NCBI RefSeq assembly: GCF_003416895.1
Contig: NZ_QVIO01000002.1
Coordinates: 62,001 to 126,000 of the forward strand
DNA length: 64,000 nucleotides
Reading direction: 5' to 3'
Origin: Duganella sp. BJB476
Lineage (GTDB): Bacteria > Pseudomonadota > Gammaproteobacteria > Burkholderiales > Burkholderiaceae_D
A program made the position numbers and the translations under genes. How positions within the stretch are numbered: position 1 is the first letter of the stretch; each line of letters opens with the position of its first letter. Below are positions 1-7,878 of this stretch, piece by piece. Under the pieces are notes generated by a model. That model ran no database searches and was not told the origin of the DNA. It saw only the letters and a list, made by a program, of their open reading frames with translations.

Positions 1-162
1 CGCGCCTTCCAGTTCCGCGATCTACGGGCCAAGGCGGCGACGGACAAGGAGGAGCGCTCCGGCATGATCGCAGCGCAAGACCAGCTCGGCCATACCACCA
101 CGACGATGACCGCGCACTACGTGCGCAACAGACGCGGTAAGCTCGTCAAGCCGACAAAATAG
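1..162 (+). CDS. Tyrosine recombinase (phage-type integrase), C-terminal fragment
   Basis: The reading frame is open from the first base and stops at TAG 160-162, leaving the last 53 residues of a larger protein cut by the window edge. It shows the C-terminal catalytic features of tyrosine recombinases: FRDLRAK (box II arginine region), QLGH followed by a run of threonines, and the HYV nucleophile tyrosine close to the C-terminus. The family cuts and rejoins DNA at attachment sites. The gene ends 110 bp from the 3' end of a tRNA-Leu gene, the usual layout of an island integrated into a tRNA 3' end, with the island lying to the left. Whether the full gene is intact cannot be seen. Confidence 0.8.
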   Translation, partial: RAFQFRDLRAKAATDKEERSGMIAAQDQLGHTTTTMTAHYVRNRRGKLVKPTK

Positions 163-176
163 CGCTTGAGCAACCG

Positions 177-232
177 GCCGACTGGTGTATTTTTGCGGAA
201 CTGTGGGCCGTTTGCGGAACTGGCCAGTCGGC
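177..232. repeat. Inverted and direct repeats between integrase and tRNA-Leu
   Basis: An inverted repeat GCCGACTGG (177-185) / CCAGTCGGC (224-232) flanks two direct copies of TTTGCGGAACTG (192-203 and 211-222). Such paired short repeats beside an integrase are typical of arm-type integrase/excisionase binding sites or of an attachment region. The assignment is inference from position. Confidence 0.45.
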
Positions 233-272
233 AATGTGAGCAGGCGCTAACCGTGTAGCCCTGTGTTTATGA

Positions 273-357
273 TGGTGCTCCGAGCCGGAATCGAACCGGC
301 ACGCCCTGCGGCGGGAGATTTTAAGTCTCCAGTGTCTACCAATTTCACCATCGGAGC
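273..357 (-). tRNA. tRNA-Leu(TAA)
   Basis: On the minus strand the acceptor stem GCTCCGA (357-351) pairs with TCGGAGC (283-277), followed by discriminator A and an encoded CCA (275-273). The anticodon arm GGAGA-CTTAAAA-TCTCC gives anticodon TAA, and the T-arm contains GGTTCGAATCC. The long variable arm is that of a class II tRNA, consistent with leucine. The 3' end points at the integrase fragment, making it the likely attB-derived site of the neighbouring island. Confidence 0.95.
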
Positions 358-463
358 GACAGAGCCCGTGATTATGCCACGAACCGGGCATAACTGCCAT
401 ACCGGCAACTGTCAGATCCGATAACATGGCATCATTGCTAATATCTACGTCCCAAGGATAGCC

Positions 464-2116
464 ATGACCGTTTTACGCCGCCTGCTCGTTGCGACGCTGC
501 TGCTGATGCTCCACTGCTTCGCAACCGCCGCCGACATCCTCCCCGCCCCGCAACCAGGCACCCCGGCCACAGCGCCAGCCCCGGCCAAACTGGTCTTCGC
601 CAACCGCACCATCTTCGTCTTCCGCTCCGTGCTGACCGGCTACCCGCCGGAGGAACGCGCCGACGGCGCGCGCAAGCGCCTGGACGCCGCGCTGGCCCGC
701 AATGGCGCCCAGCAGCCCGGCACCCGCCCGATCGCCGAAGGCACGCAGGTGATGCTGGACGGCGCCCTGCTGTTCCTGGTCACGCCGGCCGACATCAACC
801 CGCTGGCCGGCGACACCACCGACAGCGTCGCCAGCGAAAGCGCGGCAACCCTCGGCAAGGCCCTGCTGGAACGCCGCGAACAAGCCAGCCCGCGCTACCT
901 GCTCATCGCAGCGGCCCTGTGCGCTGCAGCGACGCTTGCATACGCCCTGATACTGCACGGCTTGCGGCTGATGCACCGCTGGGTGGGCAAGCGTTCGACC
1001 CAGGCCATCAGCCGCCGCCTCGGCCAGGTCAAACTCAAGAACGTGCGCATCCTCGACGCCGAGCACTATGTGGCTTTCATGCGCCAACTGGTCAACCTGC
1101 TGATCTGGGGCCTGCGCTTGATGGCGACCTATCTGTGGCTGGCCTTCGTGATGGGTAAAATCCCCTACTCGCGCAGCTGGGGCGAGCGCCTGCAGGACTA
1201 TCTGATCGACGTCGCCACCAGCGTCGCCCAAGGCATCATCGAAGCGCTGCCTGGCCTGGTGCTGGTGGCCGTCATCGCCGCCATCGCGCGACTGGTGATG
1301 CTGACCGCAGGCTCGGTGTTCCAGCGCGTGGAAAGCGGCGAGCTGCAAATGGCCTGGCTCGATCGCGACACCGCCACGCCCACGCGCCGCATCCTGAACG
1401 TGGTGATCTGGCTGTTCGCGCTGGCGATGGCCTACCCTTACCTACCCGGCGCGCACACGGCGGCGTTCCAGGGCGTGTCGGTGCTGGTGGGTTTGATGGT
1501 GTCGATCGGCGCTTCCAGCATCGTCGGCCAAGGCGCCAGCGGCTTGATCCTGATGTACGCGCGCTCACTGCGCAAAGGCGAATACGTGCGCATCGGCGAG
1601 TCGGAAGGCACGGTGGTCGAACTGGGCATGTTCGAAACGCGCCTGCGCACCGGCCTGGGTGAAGAGATCACCATGCCCAACGCCTGGGTGCTGTCCAACA
1701 CCACCAAGAACTATTCGCGCGCGCACGCCGGCACCGGCTTTGTGCTCGACACCACCGTCACCATCGGCTACGACACGCCATGGCGCCAGGTGCACGCGAT
1801 GCTGGAACTGGCGGCCGCCAGGATAGAGGACATCGCCGCCACGCCCAAGCCCTACGTGATGCAGATCGGGCTATCGGATTTTTATCCGGAGTACCGGCTG
1901 GTGGCCTACGCGACAGTGGAAACGCCGCGCCGCCGCGCCGACGTCCTGAATCAACTGCACCAGCAGATCATGGACGTGTTCAATGAATACGGCGTGGCGA
2001 TCACGTCGCCGCACTTCACTCAGGAGCCGGCCACGCCGCACGTGATCCCGAAAGAGAACTGGCATCCGGCGCCGGCCGTCGCGCCTATCGACCTGGCACA
2101 GGACCAGCCGCAGTAG
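464..2116 (+). CDS. Mechanosensitive ion channel, MscS family
   Basis: 550-residue inner-membrane protein that probably opens under membrane tension to release solutes during hypo-osmotic shock. Residues 1-22 form a signal peptide ending in ATAA, followed by a ~120-residue periplasmic domain, then about five membrane segments between residues 145 and 370. The conserved MscS pore/beta region is visible from GASSIVGQGASG through RKGEYVRIGESEG to MPNAWVLSNTTKNYS, roughly residues 345-425. An AAGGA ribosome-binding site precedes the ATG. It is longer than the 286-residue E. coli MscS, so it belongs to the extended MscS-like group with an extra N-terminal domain. It stands alone, convergent with the ClC gene. 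Confidence 0.9.
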   Translation: MTVLRRLLVATLLLMLHCFATAADILPAPQPGTPATAPAPAKLVFANRTIFVFRSVLTGYPPEERADGARKRLDAALARNGAQQPGTRPIAEGTQVMLDGALLFLVTPADINPLAGDTTDSVASESAATLGKALLERREQASPRYLLIAAALCAAATLAYALILHGLRLMHRWVGKRSTQAISRRLGQVKLKNVRILDAEHYVAFMRQLVNLLIWGLRLMATYLWLAFVMGKIPYSRSWGERLQDYLIDVATSVAQGIIEALPGLVLVAVIAAIARLVMLTAGSVFQRVESGELQMAWLDRDTATPTRRILNVVIWLFALAMAYPYLPGAHTAAFQGVSVLVGLMVSIGASSIVGQGASGLILMYARSLRKGEYVRIGESEGTVVELGMFETRLRTGLGEEITMPNAWVLSNTTKNYSRAHAGTGFVLDTTVTIGYDTPWRQVHAMLELAAARIEDIAATPKPYVMQIGLSDFYPEYRLVAYATVETPRRRADVLNQLHQQIMDVFNEYGVAITSPHFTQEPATPHVIPKENWHPAPAVAPIDLAQDQPQ

Positions 2117-2123
2117 GCAGGAT

Positions 2124-3383
2124 CTAGGCTGGTGGTTCGCGATCGCGCGCCACCGGCGGCAGGCGGTGCTTGAGGGTGCCGACCTTTTGCGCGCGGTAGA
2201 TGCCGGTGTGGCCGGAGAACAGATACGCCACCACGCATGCCAACGCCGCATAAGGCCCGATCTGCGGACCGAATAATTCGATCGCCATGATGGTCGACGC
2301 CAGCGGGGTGTTGGCCGCGCCCGCGAACACCGCGACGAAACCTATCCCGGCCAGCATGGCGAACGGCAGATGCAGCAGCGGCGCCAGCGCGTTGCCCAGC
2401 GTCGCGCCGATGTAGAACAGCGGCGTGACTTCGCCGCCTTTGAATCCGCTACCCAACGAAGCCACCGTGAACGCGAACTTGCCGAAGAAATCCCAAGGCG
2501 CCAGCGGCTGCTGGAACGCTTCGACCATCACCGGAATGCCCAAGCCGATGTAGCGCGTGCCAACCACCCACACCGCCAGCGCCACCAGCGCGCCGCCGAT
2601 CAGGGGACGCAGCGGCCCATACGCCACATGGCGCTTCATGAAGGCCGATGCGGCGTGCGTGGATTTGGCGAACAACATGCCGGTCAAGCCGAATACGATG
2701 CCGGCCACCAGCACGGCGGCCATGCTCCAGAAGCCGATCGCCACCACACCGCTCATCGCGTAGTGGGTGTGATGCACGCCCCAGGCCGTGCCCACCTGGT
2801 CGGCGACGATGGCGGCCACCATGCAGGGGAAGATGGCGTCGTAGCGCAGGCGGCCGATGGCCAGCACTTCCAGTCCGAAGATGGCGCCGGCCAGCGGTGT
2901 GCCGAACACGGAAGCGAAACCGGCGCTGATGCCGGCCATGAGCAGGATGCGGCGTTCCGCGTGGCGCAGGCGGAACACGTGGGTGAGCTGGTCGGCCAGC
3001 GTGCCGCCCATCTGCACGGCCGTGCCTTCGCGGCCGACCGAGGCGCCGAACAAATGCGAGATCACGGTGCCGATCAACACCAGCGGCGCCATACGCAGCG
3101 GGACGACCTTCTTGGGATCGTGGATTTCGTCGATCAGCAGGTTGTTACCCGCTTCGACGCTGCTGCCCAGTTTGAGGTACACCCAGCCGACCGCGAAGCC
3201 GGCCAGCGGCAACAGCCAGATGATCCAGACGTGCGCTTCGCGCCAGGCGGTGGCGCGGTCCAGCGCGAACAGGAAGAAGGCCGAAGCGGTGCCGCTCAGC
3301 AGCGCGATCAGGCCAGCGATGGCGGTCCATTTACCGATATACGGCAACAGGGCGATTTGTTCTGGGTAGCGGCGTAATTTCAT
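2124..3383 (-). CDS. ClC-family antiporter, probably fluoride/proton type (CLC-F)
   Basis: 419-residue polytopic membrane protein of the chloride-channel/transporter superfamily. It has GREGT (117-121) carrying the gating glutamate E119. In place of the usual GSGIP loop it has AGNNLLIDEIH (78-88), and it has GFKGGEVTPLF (313-323) with E318 and T320. From memory of the characterised CLC-F antiporters, a glutamate and threonine at these positions, and loss of the chloride-coordinating serine loop, mark the fluoride exporters rather than chloride transporters. That assignment is inference, the ClC family itself is certain. No fluoride riboswitch sequence is seen in the 50 bp between this gene and its divergent neighbour. 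Confidence 0.85.
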   Translation of the reverse strand: MKLRRYPEQIALLPYIGKWTAIAGLIALLSGTASAFFLFALDRATAWREAHVWIIWLLPLAGFAVGWVYLKLGSSVEAGNNLLIDEIHDPKKVVPLRMAPLVLIGTVISHLFGASVGREGTAVQMGGTLADQLTHVFRLRHAERRILLMAGISAGFASVFGTPLAGAIFGLEVLAIGRLRYDAIFPCMVAAIVADQVGTAWGVHHTHYAMSGVVAIGFWSMAAVLVAGIVFGLTGMLFAKSTHAASAFMKRHVAYGPLRPLIGGALVALAVWVVGTRYIGLGIPVMVEAFQQPLAPWDFFGKFAFTVASLGSGFKGGEVTPLFYIGATLGNALAPLLHLPFAMLAGIGFVAVFAGAANTPLASTIMAIELFGPQIGPYAALACVVAYLFSGHTGIYRAQKVGTLKHRLPPVARDREPPA

Positions 3384-3433
3384 CTGACTTGCATACTAGC
3401 AAATTCGCCAGATGGCGGCAATCAGACTCCAGA

Positions 3434-3721
3434 ATGGAACCAAATCCAAACCCAACAGGTCCAATACCTATGGAAGAGCGCATCGCAAAACTTGAGGCCA
3501 TATCCGGGAAACTGGATACGCAAGGAAATCAGATAGCCGACTTACGGCAATACATAGACCTGCGATTCACAGAAGTAAATCGACGCTTTCAGGAACAAAG
3601 CGAACAGATCAAGGAACTCCGGTCAGAATTCCGCATCGTGACCCGCTGGATCATCGGTACTCAGGTCACCATTGCACTATTTATGCTTGGCTTGGCCGCC
3701 AAGATTCTTCTGCAACCTTGA
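3434..3721 (+). CDS. Small coiled-coil protein with C-terminal membrane anchor
   Basis: 95-residue protein starting at ATG 3434 (an internal ATG at 3470 has a better-placed AGGT upstream and is an equally possible start). Residues 15-65 form a heptad-like charged helix (ERIAKLEAISGKLDTQ...FTEVNRRFQEQSEQIKEL). A single hydrophobic segment follows near the end (IIGTQVTIALFMLGLAAKIL). The layout resembles small DUF1640-like/CCDC90-like anchored coiled-coil proteins, as does the 79-residue protein at 41670-41909. Function unknown. Confidence 0.65.
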   Translation: MEPNPNPTGPIPMEERIAKLEAISGKLDTQGNQIADLRQYIDLRFTEVNRRFQEQSEQIKELRSEFRIVTRWIIGTQVTIALFMLGLAAKILLQP

Positions 3722-3729
3722 ACACCGGC

Positions 3730-3969
3730 TCAGGCCAGCCGCACCAACGGATTGGCGATGATGTTGTCGATCTGGCGGATCGCCTCGTCGCAGGCGGCGG
3801 CGATGGCTTCGTCCTCGGTGTCGCGCATGAACTGCATGGTGGCGCCTTCGAACACTTCCACCCCGTCCGCGCCGGCGCGCTCGATGTCGCAGCTGGCGGT
3901 CCAGCGGCGGTCGGTGGTCGGCAACGCGGTCGGCACGATCTCCCAGCCCTTGTAGTGAATCTTGTCCAT
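3730..3969 (-). CDS. Small hypothetical protein
   Basis: 79-residue soluble acidic protein. The ATG at 3969 is preceded by a strong AGGAGAG, which favours it over an in-frame upstream start at 4002. It begins MDKIHYKGWEIVPTALP and contains an acidic helical second half (DTEDEAIAAACDEAIRQID). This looks like a compact domain of the kind seen in many betaproteobacteria as a single conserved hypothetical. It is convergent with the coiled-coil gene and divided by 79 bp from the M28 peptidase. No function can be assigned. Confidence 0.7.
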   Translation of the reverse strand: MDKIHYKGWEIVPTALPTTDRRWTASCDIERAGADGVEVFEGATMQFMRDTEDEAIAAACDEAIRQIDNIIANPLVRLA

Positions 3970-4048
3970 GACGCTCTCCTCGATAAGCAAACAGACTATC
4001 ACGAAGCGCCGGGCGCGCCGCGCACGGATGCGCTGCGCGCCTGCCTGA

Positions 4049-5488
4049 TCAGTCCTCGCTGTCCTGGTGCGCGGTGCGGCCGATCGGCTGCTCCATATTC
4101 GCCAGGAACCAGCTCAGCGAGGTCATCACCGCCACATGGCGCTTCAACTCCAGCGGGCTGACCTTGTCCAGCGTGTCGGCCGGCGTGTGGTGGTAGTTGA
4201 AGTAGGCCGACGAATCGACCATCGGCTCGAACACCGGCACGCCGGCGCGCTCCATCGGGCCGGTGTCGGCCGCGCCGGCGATGTCGCGGCGCTCGAACTG
4301 GCCGGCGCCGATCGGCGCCAACGCATCCTTCAGCGGCGCGAAGTACTTCACCATCGGCGCGGTCACGCTGCCGATGAAGCCGAACGGACGGCCACCGCCA
4401 CTATCCGACTCGATGGCGGCAAACTGTTTATCCAGTTTGTCCTTGTTCGCGTCGAAGTAAGCCTTGCCGCCACGGGTGCCGTTTTCCTCGTTCATCCACG
4501 CGATCACGCGGATGGTGCGGCGCGGGTGCAGGTCCAGCTTCTTCAGCGTCTCGATCACGCCCATCGCGCCGGCTACGCCGGTGCCGTCGTCGTTGGCGCC
4601 GGTGGCCAGGTCCCACGAATCGAGGTGGCCGGAGACGACCACCACTTCATCGGCCTTGTCGCTGCCCGGCCAGTCGGCGATGACGTTGAAGCTGTCGGCG
4701 TCGGGCAGGTTTTGCGGGGTCAGCGTCAGGTGCATCTTGACCGGGCCGCGCGCCAGCAGGCGATCCAGCAACAGCACGTCCTCGGTGGTGATGGCGGCGG
4801 CGGGAATGCGCGCGCCGTCGACCAGGCCGGTCACGCCGGTATGCGGAATGCGGAAGTTGGCGCCGCCGACCGAGCGCACCAGCGCCGCCGCCGCGCCCAG
4901 CTCCGCCGCCATTTTCGGACCGACATAGCGGAAGCCCGCGCCCGGGCCGTAGGCCGCGCCGGCGTGGCCGCGATCGGCCAGTTCCTGGTCGAACGGCACG
5001 TCCATCAGCACGATGCTGCCCTTTACCTGGGCCGCCTTGGCCTTCAATTCCTCCAGGCTGCGCACCACCAGCACCGGCGCGGTCAGGCCGGCGGCGGGCG
5101 TGGCGCCCGAACCGCCCAGCGCCGTCAGCACGACTTTTTGCGTGATGCCGGCCGGACGGCCGTTGTAGTCGACCAATTCCGCCGTCTCCACGCCGCGCAC
5201 CCAATGCGGCACCTTGACCGGTTGCAGCGTGACCTTCGCGCCCAGCTTGCGCATGGCGGCCGCCACCTGCTCCACCGACGCCGCGGCGCCCGCGGATCCG
5301 GACAGGCGCGGTCCAATCAGGTCGGTCAGATCGGCCAGGCGCTCGTAGGCCCAGTCGCTCTTCATCGCGCTATCGCGGATCTGGGCCAGCGTGGCCGGAT
5401 CGTTGGCTGGAGCGGCAATGGCGCCAACGCTCAACAAGCAGCTGGCAAGGACGGTCAGGGACAACGGGGACTTGAAGACGGATTTCAT
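4049..5488 (-). CDS. Exported M28-family zinc peptidase (carboxypeptidase Q/aminopeptidase-like)
   Basis: 479 residues with a signal peptide cleaved near AIAA (residues 20-26). It has the M28 co-catalytic zinc centre: H288 and D290 in SGHLDSWDLATG, D300 in GANDDGTGV, the E334/E335 pair in MNEENGTRGG, D362 in ESDSGGG, and H433/H434 in NYHHTPADT. A PA-type insertion lies between residues 110 and 250. It probably removes amino acids from peptides in the periplasm or outside the cell. The start has AGGAAA upstream. It is a monocistronic gene. The exact substrate end (amino or carboxy) cannot be read from sequence. Confidence 0.9.
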   Translation of the reverse strand: MKSVFKSPLSLTVLASCLLSVGAIAAPANDPATLAQIRDSAMKSDWAYERLADLTDLIGPRLSGSAGAAASVEQVAAAMRKLGAKVTLQPVKVPHWVRGVETAELVDYNGRPAGITQKVVLTALGGSGATPAAGLTAPVLVVRSLEELKAKAAQVKGSIVLMDVPFDQELADRGHAGAAYGPGAGFRYVGPKMAAELGAAAALVRSVGGANFRIPHTGVTGLVDGARIPAAAITTEDVLLLDRLLARGPVKMHLTLTPQNLPDADSFNVIADWPGSDKADEVVVVSGHLDSWDLATGANDDGTGVAGAMGVIETLKKLDLHPRRTIRVIAWMNEENGTRGGKAYFDANKDKLDKQFAAIESDSGGGRPFGFIGSVTAPMVKYFAPLKDALAPIGAGQFERRDIAGAADTGPMERAGVPVFEPMVDSSAYFNYHHTPADTLDKVSPLELKRHVAVMTSLSWFLANMEQPIGRTAHQDSED

Positions 5489-5623
5489 GCGTTTCCTATG
5501 GATGTGGGTGTGAGTTGCAAGAACGATCTAAACGATAACCTATCGTGGAGCTCTTGTCATCAATGTTGATTTGTTATGGCCGTTGCACTACCATGAACCT
5601 TCAACCATGCGAAGAAAGCGCCT

Positions 5624-6154
5624 ATGCTCAAGGGTTCACTCTGCACCGTGCGCCACCTGCTGACCGCCGACCTGAACACCTTCATCGCGCTGGTCAACGA
5701 CCTGCCGTCGCGCGGCGACCACTTCTCCGCCCACTTCAAGTCGCCGGAGACGATGCGCAAGGAGTTCGTGCAAAACGGTTTCGTCAGCGACGACAGCGAG
5801 CTGTTTGTCATCGAGGACAGCCTGCACCACATCGTCGGCGTCATCACGCATTTCAAAAGCCGCACGCCGGTCACGCGCGAAATCGGCTACCGCCTGTTCG
5901 ACCCCAAGCTGGCCGGACGCGGTTACGTGACCGAGGCATGCCGAATGCTGGTCGATTACCTGTTCAAGGTCCACCAGTTCCACCGCCTGGAGCTGCTGAC
6001 CGCGCCGGAGAACGTGGCCTCGATCCGCGTGGCGCAAAAATGCGGCTTCAGCGCCGAAGGCACGCTGCGCCAGAGCTTTTTCATCAATGGCCGCTACCAG
6101 GATGTGCAGGTTTTCAGCCTGCTGCGCCCCGAATGGGAGGCTCTCCGGGGCTAA
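5624..6154 (+). CDS. GNAT N-acetyltransferase, RimJ/RimL-like
   Basis: 176-residue soluble acetyltransferase. The family signature GRGYVTEACRMLVDYLF (acetyl-CoA binding loop and following helix) sits near residue 105. It is followed by the motif ENVASIRVAQKCGFSAEGTLRQSFFINGRYQDVQVFSLLRPEW typical of the RimJ/RimL/ribosomal-protein acetyltransferase branch, which uses acetyl-CoA to acetylate an amine. The substrate is not predictable: ribosomal protein N-terminus, amino acid or drug are all possible. It stands alone. Confidence 0.85.
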   Translation: MLKGSLCTVRHLLTADLNTFIALVNDLPSRGDHFSAHFKSPETMRKEFVQNGFVSDDSELFVIEDSLHHIVGVITHFKSRTPVTREIGYRLFDPKLAGRGYVTEACRMLVDYLFKVHQFHRLELLTAPENVASIRVAQKCGFSAEGTLRQSFFINGRYQDVQVFSLLRPEWEALRG

Positions 6155-6288
6155 ATGTTACAAGCCATTACCGGATTGGCCAGTTTGTAAGCATGTGTAT
6201 AAGACGTGGTGTATTCCCTTCCAGGCTATATAGTGGAGTCACTGGCCGACGTATCATTCCGATCCGGGCCACAGCAAGGGGAAATACC

Positions 6289-6720
6289 ATGTTGAGCAAA
6301 AAATTTATGGGTGTAGCGTTACTGGCCGCAGCAGCAGTATCGTCGTCGGCCTACGCAGGCGACCGTGATTTCAACACGGTAGCCGGTGCTGTGGTAGGCG
6401 CCGCCATTGGCCACAATGCCGGCGGCCGCGATGGCGCCATCGTCGGCGGCCTGGTTGGCGCGGCGGTGGGCAACAGCATCAACACCAATGACCGCTACTA
6501 CGGTGGCGGTCGCGGTGGCCGCTACGTCGAGACGCGTGTCTACACGCAGCCGGCACCGGTCTACTACGAGCCGGCTCCTGTCTACTATGAGCCAGCGCCA
6601 CGCTACTACGCTCCGCCTCCACGCGTGGTGTACGTTGAGCCGGCCCGCCCTTACTACCGCGAATATCGCGAAGAGCGCTGGGAACATCACCACCACTATC
6701 GCGATCGCTGGGACCGTTAA
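6289..6720 (+). CDS. Exported glycine-zipper protein with tyrosine/proline-rich tail
   Basis: 143 residues starting at ATG 6289 behind AAGGGGA. Signal peptide residues 1-23 (cut after SAYA). It has a glycine-zipper 2TM-like segment, VAGAVVGAAIGHNAGG then GAIVGGLVGAAVGNS. The tail carries short repeats of the form PAPVYYEPAP (three copies) and ends in HHHH and charged residues. Related proteins are envelope proteins of unknown role. A clear intrinsic terminator follows. Confidence 0.8.
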   Translation: MLSKKFMGVALLAAAAVSSSAYAGDRDFNTVAGAVVGAAIGHNAGGRDGAIVGGLVGAAVGNSINTNDRYYGGGRGGRYVETRVYTQPAPVYYEPAPVYYEPAPRYYAPPPRVVYVEPARPYYREYREERWEHHHHYRDRWDR

Positions 6721-6740
6721 GCTCCCCGCTAGCATCAAGG

Positions 6741-6791
6741 CCGCCAGCCTGAACGCGCTCAAGATCGCGCTCAGTGCTGGCGGTTTTTTTT
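6741..6791 (+). terminator. Rho-independent terminator after the glycine-zipper gene
   Basis: CCGCCAGC (6741-6748) pairs with GCTGGCGG (6776-6783), followed by eight T residues (6784-6791). The stem encloses a second possible helix (GAACGCGCTCAAGATCGCGCTC). It separates the glycine-zipper gene from the kinase operon starting at 6841. Confidence 0.85.
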
Positions 6792-6840
6792 CGTCTTCCC
6801 CCAGCTAACCCTGCGTAACGGCGCGGGCCGAGGGGGAATC

Positions 6841-7878
6841 ATGACGACTACAGACGCAATCATCGCTTTGGAACTGGGCCACTACCGGCTGCGCGAGCAG
6901 ATCGGCGGATCGGCCTACGGCATCATCTGGCGCGCCAACGGGCCGCCGGCCACGCGCGATGTCGCCATCAAGTTGATCAACCGCGAGCAGATGGCGCGCG
7001 CCCTGCCCGCCCAGCGCGACCGCTGGATCGCCAGCGCGAACAATGAAATCGGCTTCCTGCAATCGCTGGAGCCGTGGGACGAGCGCCACATCGTACGCCT
7101 GCTCGACAGCGGCTGGCACGAAGGCCTGCCGGTGCTGGCGCTGGAACTGATGGCGACGGACCTGGGCAAGCACATGATCGCGCTGAAGGGCCGTGGCGAA
7201 GCCGTCCCGCTGCCACGGATACTCAACTGGATAGGCCAGATCAATCAGGCACTGGCCAAGGTGCACCAATACGGCTGGCGTTACCTGGACCTGAAACCGG
7301 CCAACGTGCTGCTGGACCGGGACCTGGGCACCGTCAAGCTGGCCGATTTCGGCACCAACCGCCAATTGCGCAGCCTGCAAGTTCACTCGTATGCCGGCAC
7401 CGCCAATTGGCAGGCGCCGGAACAGTTTTTCCCGGCCGACGGCGGCGGCTACGCCACCGGCCCGCGCAGCGACTATTTTTCGCTGGGCGCGATGTTCTAC
7501 TTCCTGGTCACCGGCGGCCTGCCGCTGCGCTTTTGCAGCGATTGCGGGCAGGCCTATCGCGAGCACCACACCAGGGGCGCCGACCTGCTGCGCAGCTTGA
7601 ACGGCGGCGCGATTCCGGCGGCGCTGCACGCCGAGGAAGAGGCGCGCTTCGCCGCTGCGATACCCGCGCCGGTGCGCGATGCGGCACTGGAGCTGCTGCG
7701 GGCGCTGCTGCATCTCGATCCGGCACAGCGTCCGCGCCACGCGATCCAGATCAGCCGCATGCTGCACGCCATCCAGGGCGTCAAGCCGCAACGCGGCATG
7801 TTCGACCCCGCAGATCCCGTCCACGGCATGAGTCGTCCCACCGCCGACAACCACTGGCACCACATTCAGGGGGCATGA
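6841..7878 (+). CDS. Serine/threonine protein kinase (first gene of phospho-signalling/peptidoglycan block)
   Basis: 345-residue Hanks-type kinase without a membrane segment. Visible parts: glycine loop IGGSAYGIIW (18-27), catalytic lysine K44 in VAIK, catalytic loop YLDLKPAN with D150, K152 and N155, metal-binding D169-F-G, and activation-segment end QAPEQF. The usual HRD is YLD, so the arginine that reads activation-loop phosphorylation is missing, suggesting a kinase not needing that control. A CSDC pair (residues 231-234) could bind metal. The ATG has GAGGGGGA upstream. The stop overlaps the next start (ATGATG), so it is translationally coupled to the FtsW/RodA-like gene. Substrates are unknown. 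Likely ones are partners encoded here. Confidence 0.9.
   Translation: MTTTDAIIALELGHYRLREQIGGSAYGIIWRANGPPATRDVAIKLINREQMARALPAQRDRWIASANNEIGFLQSLEPWDERHIVRLLDSGWHEGLPVLALELMATDLGKHMIALKGRGEAVPLPRILNWIGQINQALAKVHQYGWRYLDLKPANVLLDRDLGTVKLADFGTNRQLRSLQVHSYAGTANWQAPEQFFPADGGGYATGPRSDYFSLGAMFYFLVTGGLPLRFCSDCGQAYREHHTRGADLLRSLNGGAIPAALHAEEEARFAAAIPAPVRDAALELLRALLHLDPAQRPRHAIQISRMLHAIQGVKPQRGMFDPADPVHGMSRPTADNHWHHIQGA

Noticed and set aside
3384-3433. Possible fluoride riboswitch ahead of the ClC gene
   Set aside because: The 50-bp gap does not contain the conserved crcB-motif sequence and is too short.
4067-5569. 500-residue plus-strand frame opposite the M28 peptidase
   Set aside because: Antisense artefact. 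The peptidase has all zinc ligands in the minus frame.
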